Positions 14,614-21,270 of a DNA stretch of 22,947 nucleotides are shown one piece after another; positions within the stretch are counted from its first letter, which is position 1, and every line of letters begins with the position of its first letter. Source of the DNA: a virus; IMG/VR virus record IMGVR_UViG_3300050015_001119, positions 1-22,947 of that record; one strand, 5' to 3'. Below the pieces are notes generated by a model. That model had not been told where the DNA came from. It was given only the letters and a program-made list of their open reading frames with translations, and did not search any database. A program made the translations under genes and the position numbers.

Positions 14614-16457
14614 TAAAGCCAAGATCCTTCCGGTTTGCGAAGCCACCCTTTTCTAATATTCTCTTCTTGAATAACTTGATGAACACGCGGCGCGTCTTCG
14701 CGCCTCATATTAAGCGCGCGTATGATATCCGCGGCCGCGAGCGCGTATACCTCGGCATCCAAATAATGATTTGCCGCTGATTCTTTCTTTTTCTGCCAAA
14801 CCTCTTTTGCTTTGCCGGTTGTGCGGTTACGAATAAGCACTTTATGCTCAGAAGTAAACTGAAGAAGATAATCATCGCTTGGCTTGCGGAATATATTCCA
14901 TTTAGCCGGATTCTGCGAAGTAACGAGACGATTGATTTTGTCTTTATACTGCGTCACATTAAGATTCCATAAGACAAGCCCGCCCGGGATGACCGCTCCA
15001 GTCCTCGAGTTGATATCAATTTTATTCGCTCGATAAAAACGGCCGCCCGTAATATCCTCCAGACCTTTTATCGCTTTTGTCTTATCCTGCCACGTGCGGC
15101 AGAAACGATATACCTCATCCGTCCTGAAGCCCGAATCAACGCAGGTCATATAAACACCGAGCGTCTCCGCTGAACTAACCCTGTGATACTCCGTCTTTAA
15201 TAAAACCTCGACAACGTCTTCCCAGTATTCAAGCCTGCCAGTCCGAATAAGCCACGATTCCTCGTAATAACCCCAGCCGCGTATGACATAGTAAAAATGA
15301 TCTTTCTGAACGTCGACTCCAGCCGTTAAAACCAGCACATCTTCAGGAACAATGCCCTCGTCATAATCACGTGCTAAATTGCGAATTTTATCAACCGTCG
15401 TTTCCTCGATCTTCTCTTCCCAAACCTCCGCAAGCCACGAATTGACGAAGTTCATCAGAAGTTCGACATAATCTTTGGATTTCAGAAACTCTGCGGCGAT
15501 ATCTGAAAAGGTAAGCCACGGCGAATAAAGCGAGCTGATCCAGAAACCGCGGTTGCGGTTAAGTTCTTTCTTTTCAGCGATCCACTCGCCTTCCAACATC
15601 ATCTTTTGTTTTTGAACATTTTCGATGCGCTTGTGGCAATGAATGCATTCGTACCACGCCAGCCGTTCGTTTTTTATCCTTTCCGCTGACGATTCCTCTT
15701 TCGGCCATTTAATTTGACCGAACACCAAAACCTGTTTCTTGCCGCAATGCGGGCAAGGCACATAAAATCTGCGTTGGTCGGATTTGTCGTACTCGCGAAA
15801 GATATACCCCTCGCGCGTGGTGGGCGTTGACACTTTAACCGTCTTTTTATTCCAGAAAGTTTTTTGACGTTCAGAGGCCAGTTTGATCGGATCCGCCTCC
15901 CGACCTGAAAATCTCGGATATTTATCAACCTCGTCCAAAAACAAATACCGAATCGGGCGCGATGCCAAGTCGGCCGGGCTGTTTGACCCGGCGAAATATA
16001 AAATCATTCTATCGAAGTGATATTCAAGTTTCGTTATCTCATCCTGATTCAGCGGTAAATACTGGCTCAATACCGGTGAACTGTCGATCATAGGCTTAAC
16101 GCGGTTATACGAAACACTTCTCGCATCATCCGCGCGCGGTAATACCATCAAAGTCGGCCCGGGGTCTTGATCAATGATATATCCGAGCATGTTATACATC
16201 CCCTCGGTCTTTCCCACCTGAGACGCCGCCATAACCGTGATCTCATCCACGTACGGATCCGTGAAAGCATCCATGACGCCTTTAAGATACGGCGTCCGCT
16301 CCGTTGACCATTGCCCGGGTTCAGCTGATGTTTTCACATCCAGCCGCCGGTAACGATCAGCCCACTCGCTAACAGTGATCTTTTCCGGCAACACCCACTC
16401 CGCGGCCGCGTACGGCACAACGGTCTTAAGTATTTCTTTTTCGAGCTTTATTGACAT
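14613..16457 (-). CDS. A: Terminase large subunit (GpA type)
   Basis: This 614-aa protein is the packaging motor and cos/pac nuclease of the lambda gpA family (lambda A is 641 aa). Visible features in order are the N-terminal 'WVLPEKITVSEWADRYRRLD', a Walker A-like 'AASQVGKTE' at residues 77-85, and Walker B 'YLFLDEVDKYP' at 171-181. Two CxxC pairs follow around 235-275 ('CPHCGKK', 'CIHCHKR'), then the nuclease-domain strand 'VLTAGVDVQKDHFYY' near 378. All are expected for the family. It overlaps the TerS gene by 32 bp at its start and ends TAATG with the zinc-ribbon gene. Lambda-type packaging implies cos ends, but no cos site was identified here. Confidence 0.95.
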   Translation of the reverse strand: MSIKLEKEILKTVVPYAAAEWVLPEKITVSEWADRYRRLDVKTSAEPGQWSTERTPYLKGVMDAFTDPYVDEITVMAASQVGKTEGMYNMLGYIIDQDPGPTLMVLPRADDARSVSYNRVKPMIDSSPVLSQYLPLNQDEITKLEYHFDRMILYFAGSNSPADLASRPIRYLFLDEVDKYPRFSGREADPIKLASERQKTFWNKKTVKVSTPTTREGYIFREYDKSDQRRFYVPCPHCGKKQVLVFGQIKWPKEESSAERIKNERLAWYECIHCHKRIENVQKQKMMLEGEWIAEKKELNRNRGFWISSLYSPWLTFSDIAAEFLKSKDYVELLMNFVNSWLAEVWEEKIEETTVDKIRNLARDYDEGIVPEDVLVLTAGVDVQKDHFYYVIRGWGYYEESWLIRTGRLEYWEDVVEVLLKTEYHRVSSAETLGVYMTCVDSGFRTDEVYRFCRTWQDKTKAIKGLEDITGGRFYRANKIDINSRTGAVIPGGLVLWNLNVTQYKDKINRLVTSQNPAKWNIFRKPSDDYLLQFTSEHKVLIRNRTTGKAKEVWQKKKESAANHYLDAEVYALAAADIIRALNMRREDAPRVHQVIQEENIRKGWLRKPEGSWL

Positions 16458-17052
16458 GACGCATTCCCGCGAATTGGTTGATAATAAAACGAATTTCCTC
16501 GTCTAACATTTCACAAATGACCTTGGGTTCCTGCTGGTACAACTTCGGCGCGACATGTTTCGGAAGCCTCAAGAATCCTGTCTTAACCCCTCGCACCTGA
16601 TTTTTAACAATAGACACGTGATCCTCGAATGAAATAATCTCGCCCTCTTTCTGACGAAGTTCGATCTCGCTTAACTTTGCCCGGTTCTTGCGGTATTCGT
16701 TATCCCAATACTCTTTCCCCTCATCATCTCCTGCCTTTGAACCGTAAAGCCATTTGAATACATCGTTCACCTTAAAACGAAATATCTCACCGGCTGAATC
16801 ACGAATAACCGGCATCCCTTGATCGATATACCGCCTGACCATGCGAGGCGATTTCTCCAAAAAGATTGATATTGTCGGCAAATCAACAGTCCCGGCAATA
16901 ACGTCAACTTCCGGCCGCGAGTTCGCCTTCTCGAAACCCTCCAGCTCTTTGACTTCTTTTTGAGTAAGAGTGCTCCGGCTGAGTTTTTCAACCAGCGCGA
17001 TATAGCGTTTCTTTTTAGCAATCTCTGTAAGGTTGCGATTTCGTTCATCCAT
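16426..17052 (-). CDS. Nu1: Terminase small subunit (Nu1-like)
   Basis: This 208-aa protein would recognise the packaging site and hand the DNA to the large subunit. A winged helix-turn-helix at residues 55-110 ('LPTISIFLEKSPRMVRRYIDQGMPVIRDSAGEIFRFKVNDVFKWL') is the DNA-binding part of Nu1. Downstream is a long helix ('YRKNRAKLSEIELRQKEGEIISFEDHVSIV') typical of its oligomerisation domain. It lies immediately upstream of the large subunit, overlapping it by 32 bp, and 3 bp after the methyltransferase stop. The first 50 residues are extra relative to lambda Nu1 (181 aa). Confidence 0.9.
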   Translation of the reverse strand: MDERNRNLTEIAKKKRYIALVEKLSRSTLTQKEVKELEGFEKANSRPEVDVIAGTVDLPTISIFLEKSPRMVRRYIDQGMPVIRDSAGEIFRFKVNDVFKWLYGSKAGDDEGKEYWDNEYRKNRAKLSEIELRQKEGEIISFEDHVSIVKNQVRGVKTGFLRLPKHVAPKLYQQEPKVICEMLDEEIRFIINQFAGMRHVNKARKRNT

Positions 17053-17055
17053 CGA

Positions 17056-18351
17056 TTATTCTCTGGCCGCTTTCTTCCCAGAAAACTCCTCCCATCGTCT
17101 CACGGCTACATCACAGAAGACCGGCTCGATCTCCATGGCGAACACCCGCCTATTCAAACGCTCGCCCGCGATGATTTGCGATCCCGACCCTGAGAACGGC
17201 TCGTAGCAAATATCACCCGGGATCGTATGCACCCGCATTGGTATCGCGAACACCTCGGTGGGCTTCACAGTCGGATGATCAATGCCCGGATTGCGTTTCT
17301 TACCTTCCCAATCAAGTTCCCAGACATCGGTATGATATTCCGGAGTCGTCGGATCGCCCGACCTTAAGAAATCAACAGTCCACACACTGCCGATAGATTT
17401 ATTCTTTGGCTTATACTCCGGCCGCTGACCCTTGATCCACATCAAAAGGCACGGCTCATGCCGCCACGAATAAAATGAAAAGGTCAGAATCACGCACGGC
17501 TTGACCCAAACGATTTCCTGATGAATGAGGACACCGATTTCTTTACACAGGCCCTCAATATCCGAACGCCGCTTGGAAGCGTGCCACATATACACGGCCG
17601 TTTTTTCTTTAATCTGCTTAAGCCCAACGGTCAAAAACTTACGCATGAAATCTATCGCATCGGGAATATCGATCTCATGATAAACATTCGACCAATCACG
17701 GCCGCCGTTAGGACGATTCGCTCCGGTATAATCCACGCAATACGGCGGGTCGGTCGCAAACAAGCTTGCCTTGTGACCGTCCATGAGCCGCAACACATCC
17801 TCATCGGTTGTGCTGTCACCGCAAAGAAGCCGGTGATCACCCAAGATCCATAAATCACCTTTTTTGGTAATTGTTTCTTTAGGCGGCTCGGGAATATCAT
17901 CCGGCAAAGTTCTGCCGTCTCCAATATTCTCGACCCCCATATCCCCGACGCTCTCCCGAAGCTCCTTAAGCCGAAGATTTATGTAGTCATCCGATGCCTC
18001 TTTTCGCAACCTCTCAATAAGAGGGATAAGTGACGCTGTCCATTCCCCGCCGATCTCGTTATTATTTAACGTGAGATTCATGGCCTGTTCTTCGATCTCA
18101 TTCAAATCAACCATAATGACCTTTACGCTCTCGACGTCATACTCCTGCAAAATTTTGTATCGTTGATGGCCGCCAACGATCCGCATGTTGCGCTTGTTGA
18201 CCACGATCAACCCGACATACCCGAACTTTTCCAAACTGTGCTTTAGACCGGAATACGCGCCTTCGGATATTTCACGCGGGTTATACGGTGCGGGATTCAA
18301 ATCCGCGACCTTGACCTCGACTATTTCCGGCTGAACGTTAATTTTCCCCAC
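17056..18351 (-). CDS. ParB-like nuclease domain fused to beta-class DNA adenine methyltransferase
   Basis: This 431-aa protein has a ParB/Srx-type N-terminus (residues 10-105, with 'NPAPYNPREISEGAYSGLKHSLEKFG' and 'IVGGHQRYKIL') and a DNA methyltransferase C-terminus. The latter has the catalytic motif IV 'DPPY' at 201-204 and the AdoMet-binding 'FSGSG' at 386-390. The order IV then I marks the beta class, and DPPY usually means N6-adenine methylation. The start is GTG at 18351 with a perfect AGGAGG. Such fusions are common in phages and mobile elements and may protect phage DNA or time packaging or replication. It sits between replication and packaging genes. The target sequence is unknown. 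Confidence 0.88.
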   Translation of the reverse strand: MGKINVQPEIVEVKVADLNPAPYNPREISEGAYSGLKHSLEKFGYVGLIVVNKRNMRIVGGHQRYKILQEYDVESVKVIMVDLNEIEEQAMNLTLNNNEIGGEWTASLIPLIERLRKEASDDYINLRLKELRESVGDMGVENIGDGRTLPDDIPEPPKETITKKGDLWILGDHRLLCGDSTTDEDVLRLMDGHKASLFATDPPYCVDYTGANRPNGGRDWSNVYHEIDIPDAIDFMRKFLTVGLKQIKEKTAVYMWHASKRRSDIEGLCKEIGVLIHQEIVWVKPCVILTFSFYSWRHEPCLLMWIKGQRPEYKPKNKSIGSVWTVDFLRSGDPTTPEYHTDVWELDWEGKKRNPGIDHPTVKPTEVFAIPMRVHTIPGDICYEPFSGSGSQIIAGERLNRRVFAMEIEPVFCDVAVRRWEEFSGKKAARE

Positions 18352-18489
18352 TATGCCCTCCTTTTATCGTTTTCCTTAAGGGAACACCCCTTGAATTGAC
18401 ATTGACATCGATTTTTTGACCTGAAATCACTGAAGGCTCGCGCCTCGCCCGACCCGCTCCCGACACCCCCTTCCAAGGACCCGTAAACC
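18352..18489. other. 138-bp non-coding gap between methyltransferase and replication gene
   Basis: The gap holds the methyltransferase ribosome-binding site, a TTGACATTGACA direct repeat (two TTGACA copies) near 18395 on the plus strand, and an AAGGG-aacac-CCCTT short stem. Neither looks like a clear promoter or terminator. A leftward promoter serving the methyltransferase and terminase genes could be here, but I cannot identify it. Confidence 0.4.
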
Positions 18490-19293
18490 CTACTCTCGAC
18501 GAGGAACGATGTGCGATAGCAACTGCCCTATCCTGACCGGTTCTTTCTTGATCCGTTCATGCTCTCGTATGTTCATGTCAATGAAAGCCTGTCTCATCTG
18601 CACATCAACGGTCTTCTTAAACCATCCCCAAGCGTTCTTGATACGCCCCTTCTCCTGCCTAAACTGCTTACACAAACCAATAAGAACGTCCGGCTTGGGC
18701 GGGTAGCCTTTGTCACTACGGTACTCCAGTATCAATCGGTATAAATTGACCTCGGCAAGAAGCCTTTCACACCATGAAGCCAGTTCTGCTACCTGCTCTT
18801 TGCTCGGTTGACCATAAGGCAATTCGGAAGTTATCCACAGATCTGCTAAAGAAACACCTGTCTTGTTAGTTCTTTCTTGATCATCTAATTCTTGTTTGGG
18901 TGACACGGGTGACACTACCAGTGGTGACATCGGTGGCACTACCCCAGTGCCATGAGTGTCACTGGTGACAACGGTGTCACTACTTTTATCCACAGGCGAA
19001 TTGAGCAATTTATAGATGTTCGGCTTTCCCTTTTTTCGTTCGATCGAAACGATCTGAATTTTTTCGAGGACTTTCACCGTCCGCATGATCGTCCTGCGGC
19101 TCACATTGCAATGCTGAGCAAGCGTCCTTAATGATGGGTAACAGTTTTGATTTTTGGCGTTCGCGTAATAGCATAGCCAAGAATAGACCGACACTCCGCG
19201 ATTGCCAGCTTTAGCGCTGACCAGATTCAAAGCGGCTTTATCTATCCATAGAAACTTCCCATCGCGTAAATCCCTGATATCGATATTTTCCAT
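18490..19293 (-). CDS. Phage replication initiator, O-like, winged-helix N-terminus
   Basis: This 267-aa protein has a helix-turn-helix of the phage replication O/RepA-like type at about residues 25-105. Its 'SVYSWLCYYANAKNQNCYPSLRTLAQHCNVSRRTIMRTVKVLEKIQIVSIERKKGKPNIYKLL'-type pattern is the classical 'plant primase/O N-domain' layout. A linker at 110-140 is rich in T, S, V and P ('TVVTSDTHGTGVVPPMSPLV'), and its DNA forms the iteron array. The C-terminus is helical. It likely binds its own gene to start replication, as lambda O does. No helicase loader or helicase gene is seen here. I chose ATG 19293 with AAAAGG 6 nt away over a TTG at 19308. No replicative polymerase is present, so host polymerase is expected. 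Confidence 0.75.
   Translation of the reverse strand: MENIDIRDLRDGKFLWIDKAALNLVSAKAGNRGVSVYSWLCYYANAKNQNCYPSLRTLAQHCNVSRRTIMRTVKVLEKIQIVSIERKKGKPNIYKLLNSPVDKSSDTVVTSDTHGTGVVPPMSPLVVSPVSPKQELDDQERTNKTGVSLADLWITSELPYGQPSKEQVAELASWCERLLAEVNLYRLILEYRSDKGYPPKPDVLIGLCKQFRQEKGRIKNAWGWFKKTVDVQMRQAFIDMNIREHERIKKEPVRIGQLLSHIVPRRE
18831..18994 (+). other. Probable phage replication origin: iterons and two DnaA boxes inside the initiator gene
   Basis: Perfect 9-bp DnaA boxes TTATCCACA lie at 18831-18839 and 18986-18994, both on the plus strand. Between them are iteron-like copies of GGTGACAC at 18899-18906, 18908-18915, 18923-18930 (GGTGACAT), 18932-18939 (GGTGGCAC) and 18964-18971 (GGTGACAA). Inverted copies are at 18955-18962 (AGTGTCAC) and 18973-18980 (GGTGTCAC). 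Palindromes include TGTCAC-TG-GTGACA (18957-18970) and TGGCACT/AGTGCCA (18934-18952). In lambda the origin is also iterons inside gene O. Which strand opens and where was not determined. Confidence 0.72.
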
Positions 19294-19304
19294 TAAAAAC
19301 CTTT

Positions 19305-19553
19305 TCAAGAAGAAACAACTTCATACCAAGACATGTTGCCCTTGAGGTTTCGCCGGATGCATTCATCCTTGCCGATCTTCCTCACCATGCCTTGCAAAAC
19401 AAAATCTCTGATCGTTCTCTCGGCCCGCAAATAATAACTTTTGGTGCCAAACGATATGGCCTCGGCCTTTGAGAAAATCCTTTTCTGCCTGCACCAGCGT
19501 AAAAGCTGTTCTTCTTTTGATAAAAATTTGTCTACCGGCTCATCTATCTCCAT
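19305..19553 (-). CDS. Small winged-helix-like DNA-binding protein
   Basis: This 82-aa protein is basic overall and has a compact helical pattern ('SKEEQLLRWCRQKRIFSKAEAISFGTKSYYLRAERTIRDFVLQGMVRKIGKDECIRRN'), which resembles a winged helix. A strong GGAGG lies 8 nt upstream of the ATG at 19553. A GTG at 19562 is next to that site and too close to be used. Its stop lies 11 bases before the replication-protein ATG, so the two are probably co-translated. It may be a co-factor for replication initiation or a regulator; no specific family is recognised. Confidence 0.6.
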   Translation of the reverse strand: MEIDEPVDKFLSKEEQLLRWCRQKRIFSKAEAISFGTKSYYLRAERTIRDFVLQGMVRKIGKDECIRRNLKGNMSWYEVVSS

Positions 19554-19574
19554 TTTTCTCACCTCCTGACCAAT

Positions 19575-19892
19575 TCATCTTGCCCAGCTGATCCAGCCCC
19601 ACAAGGCCAAGAAAAAGTACACAACAAATAGAAACGACTGGGCGTATAAACGCTTCCTGAAATCAATCACTGCCCAGCAGGCGTTTGTAAGCATCCATAC
19701 CTGAAATCCGGCCGGGTCTTTATGCACATTCAAGACAACCCCAAAGATCGACAGGCCCGCGAGAATCCACATCGCCATCTCTTTGAACTCTTTCGGATCC
19801 TTGCCGAATGGCCGGTTTGCTTCAATCATCCTGCGCCGGTTATAATCGCTCAATCCCTTGTAGATTTCCTTCCAGCCCTTATTAATTTTCAT
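19575..19892 (-). CDS. Three-helix PnuC-like membrane protein (half-size)
   Basis: This 105-aa protein has a polar N-terminus (1-38) and three hydrophobic segments at about 39-56, 62-78 and 83-103. The pattern 'TNACWAVIDFRKRLYAQSFLFVVYFFLALWGWISW' closely follows the repeat of the PnuC nicotinamide riboside transporter family. PnuC proteins contain two three-helix repeats, so this is half of one and would need to dimerise, like SemiSWEETs. I chose the ATG at 19892, with AGGAG 5 nt upstream; the reading frame continues upstream but only inside the neighbouring gene. It overlaps the 96-aa gene by 11 bp. Transport function is inference. The N-terminal 38 residues are not part of PnuC. Confidence 0.6.
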   Translation of the reverse strand: MKINKGWKEIYKGLSDYNRRRMIEANRPFGKDPKEFKEMAMWILAGLSIFGVVLNVHKDPAGFQVWMLTNACWAVIDFRKRLYAQSFLFVVYFFLALWGWISWAR

Positions 19893-20172
19893 CTGGTCTC
19901 CTTTCTTTGCTCTTCGGGGCTCGTTCAACAATAAAAAACTCTTCCCCAATCTTTTCGGTCGCGCATTCCGTGAAGACGCTCGCGAGCAAAGCGCCGACTT
20001 CATCAGTAACGTGAATGATGACCTTATGCCCGGACATGAGAAATGATCCGTCCATTTTGACCCGGGCTTTTCCAAAGACGCCCCGCGCCGCGCGCATCGC
20101 CGATTCCATCTGCTCCTGAACGAGTTGCTTGTCGATCCGTTCATCAAATTCAAACTTATAAACCAAGTCCAT
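19882..20172 (-). CDS. Early protein of unknown function (96 aa)
   Basis: This protein is preceded by a strong GAGGAGG and overlaps the next gene by 11 bp. It is soluble, mixed alpha-beta ('LVYKFEFDERIDKQLVQEQMESAMRAARGVFGKARVKMDGSFLMSGHKVIIHVTDEVG'-type pattern) and lysine- and glutamate-rich at its C-terminus. The beta strand 'GHKVIIHVTDEVGALLASVFTECA' followed by 'KIGEEFFIVERAPK' suggests a small alpha-beta domain. No cysteine-pair, helix-turn-helix or membrane segment is seen. I do not recognise the family. Its position in the early operon between the sigma-like gene and the PnuC-like gene is the only functional hint. Confidence 0.65.
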   Translation of the reverse strand: MDLVYKFEFDERIDKQLVQEQMESAMRAARGVFGKARVKMDGSFLMSGHKVIIHVTDEVGALLASVFTECATEKIGEEFFIVERAPKSKERRPDEN

Positions 20173-20190
20173 TTTGTTCCTCCTCTCTAA

Positions 20191-20724
20191 TCACCATAAA
20201 TATTCTTCCAATCCCTCATTTTGAAATATCACGCGAATACGTTTAACTTCCTCATTAAGCGTCGTTCTCGGGATGTTCATTTTTTCGCCCGCCCCTTTAA
20301 TGCTCACACCTTCCATAAGAAACCGACAAAGTTGCTTTTGCCTGAAAGAAAGTTTGTCGGTTACCCGCGTCATTGCCGCCGGAAGATCCGCCGCGGTTAT
20401 TTTTTGCACCACCTGTTCATCAACCATTAATATCTTCTCCTTTGCACCGCTTGATTCCCCGTCCTCGTCGATCGCGTCAAGCGATTCGCTCATATAGAAG
20501 ACCTTTCGTTTATTAGCCCCCTTAATACGCATAAGATCGGCCAGTTTGTTGCGCGTAACCCTGTTCAGAAAAGTCCGCTCCGACGCTCCTTCCTCCGGTC
20601 GATACTGATCTTTCATGAAAAACCAATGAATCAAACACTCCTGCAACAGATCCTCAAAACCCTCGCCTTTCAAACAGAGATAATCACGCTGAGCGCTCCT
20701 GACAAGACAGCGAACCTCGCGCAT
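20191..20724 (-). CDS. Sigma-70-family factor (region 2 and 4), N-terminus uncertain
   Basis: This 177-aa protein resembles sigma-70-like regulators found in some phages and bacteria. Region 2 is at about 1-72 ('DYLCLKGEGFEDLLQECLIHWFF', 'ERTFLNRVTRNKLADLMRIKGANKRK'). Region 4 with a helix-turn-helix is at 118-165 ('LSFRQKQLCRFLMEGVSIKGAGEKMNIPRTTLNEEVKRIRVIF'). It ends 'GLEEYLW'. It may direct late transcription of the structural genes. The ATG at 20724 has no clear Shine-Dalgarno, and the same frame is open upstream to a TGA at 20808-20806 without any ATG, GTG or TTG. A -1 slip on A7 at 20775-20781 would join it to an upstream ORF, giving 227 aa (see finding). Confidence 0.72.
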   Translation of the reverse strand: MREVRCLVRSAQRDYLCLKGEGFEDLLQECLIHWFFMKDQYRPEEGASERTFLNRVTRNKLADLMRIKGANKRKVFYMSESLDAIDEDGESSGAKEKILMVDEQVVQKITAADLPAAMTRVTDKLSFRQKQLCRFLMEGVSIKGAGEKMNIPRTTLNEEVKRIRVIFQNEGLEEYLW

Positions 20725-20873
20725 TTCCCATTCTTCAAATAATCCGCGATAGTTTTGGCTAATCTGGACACCCCTTTTTTTGGCTGTGTCCAGAAATCCA
20801 GCTGATCAGTCCCGCTTGAGGCCAAATTATAATTTTTTCTTTCGAGTAAGTGGTTTGCATCCAGATAGTTCAT
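20670..20873 (-). other. Reading frame overlapping the sigma gene start; possible frameshift-linked N-terminus
   Basis: This 67-codon frame starts at ATG 20873 and ends inside the sigma-like gene. Its first 33 codons ('MNYLDANHLLERKNYNLASS' onward) lie upstream of the sigma ATG and stop being plausible after an A7G4 run. It overlaps the 71-aa gene by 47 bp, and its ribosome site is weak (GAGAG at about 10 nt). Alone it would be a 67-aa protein of no known family. It is more interesting as the N-terminus of the sigma protein via a -1 shift. Confidence 0.4.
20763..20794 (-). promoter_or_regulatory. Perfect 9-bp inverted repeat enclosing an A7G4 run
   Basis: TCTGGACAC (20763-20771) and GTGTCCAGA (20786-20794) are perfect inverted copies with a 14-nt loop. 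The loop contains seven consecutive A on the minus strand, followed by G. It lies 39 bases upstream of the sigma ATG. It may be an RNA hairpin controlling translation, an operator, or part of a slippage site. Confidence 0.65.
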
Positions 20874-21042
20874 CAGGCGTCGGCTCTCTTTTTAATATGC
20901 CAGTTAGTACGGCTTTGACGGCTTCAAGGATTTTCTGGTTTTGCATTCTCCGGGCCGTACCCTCCAAGGGTTTCTCCGGATACACAACAACGAATCCCCG
21001 ATTAAACCGTTTCTCAAAGTTAGATATTTGCCTTTCGCCCAT
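20827..21042 (-). CDS. First early gene: small basic protein of unknown function (71 aa)
   Basis: This is the first leftward gene after the control region and has a strong GAGGAGC site 4-5 nt before its ATG. It is basic, soluble and shows a helix 'NQKILEAVKAVLTGILKREPTPDELSG' with a lysine- and arginine-rich tail 'TRKKKL'. No helix-turn-helix of CI/Cro type is evident, so it is not recognisably a repressor. Being first in the early operon and next to palindromic operators, it could be a regulator or DNA-binding early protein. I do not recognise the family. Confidence 0.65.
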   Translation of the reverse strand: MGERQISNFEKRFNRGFVVVYPEKPLEGTARRMQNQKILEAVKAVLTGILKREPTPDELSGCKPLTRKKKL

Positions 21043-21270
21043 AACGCTCCTCTAATTGCTACATACGAAGACTTTTGCAAAAGTGACGAAAAAAACTTCA
21101 AAAAATAAAAAATATCCGTCACCCTGCCGGAAATCTTCGTATATAGCGATAGGGAGTGCGTTTCAGCGATCCCCGAGCAGAACAGGTGTAACATCTTCAT
21201 ATAGATTGACTTGTGACAGCTTTCATTATAGGGTTGGGTCGAGATTAACACACGACATTGAAAGGCTGGG
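21043..21270. promoter_or_regulatory. Divergent control region between early operon and integrase
   Basis: A perfect 14-bp palindrome ACTTTTGCAAAAGT lies at 21071-21084. ATACGAAGA (21063-21071) and its inverted copy TCTTCGTAT (21134-21142) flank an A-rich stretch, and a third related copy TCTTCATAT is at 21194-21202. For the integrase, TTGACT (21206-21211) with TATAGG (21227-21232) is a weak promoter candidate at 15-bp spacing, and GAAAGG lies before the ATG. The leftward early promoter is probably in the A-rich part, but no clear box pair stands out. The repeated motifs look like operators for an unidentified regulator. Confidence 0.6.

Noticed and set aside
17056-18351. ParB-methyltransferase as part of a restriction-modification or defence system
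   Set aside because: No partner nuclease or specificity gene is next to it, and such fusions are common as solitary phage methyltransferases.
18831-18994. Reading the GGTGACAC array as a CRISPR
   Set aside because: Units are only about 8 bp, occur in both orientations and have short irregular spacing inside a coding gene; this fits iterons.
19893-20153. N-terminal extension of the PnuC-like membrane protein
   Set aside because: This part is the wrong frame of the 96-aa gene; a good AGGAG site precedes ATG 19892.
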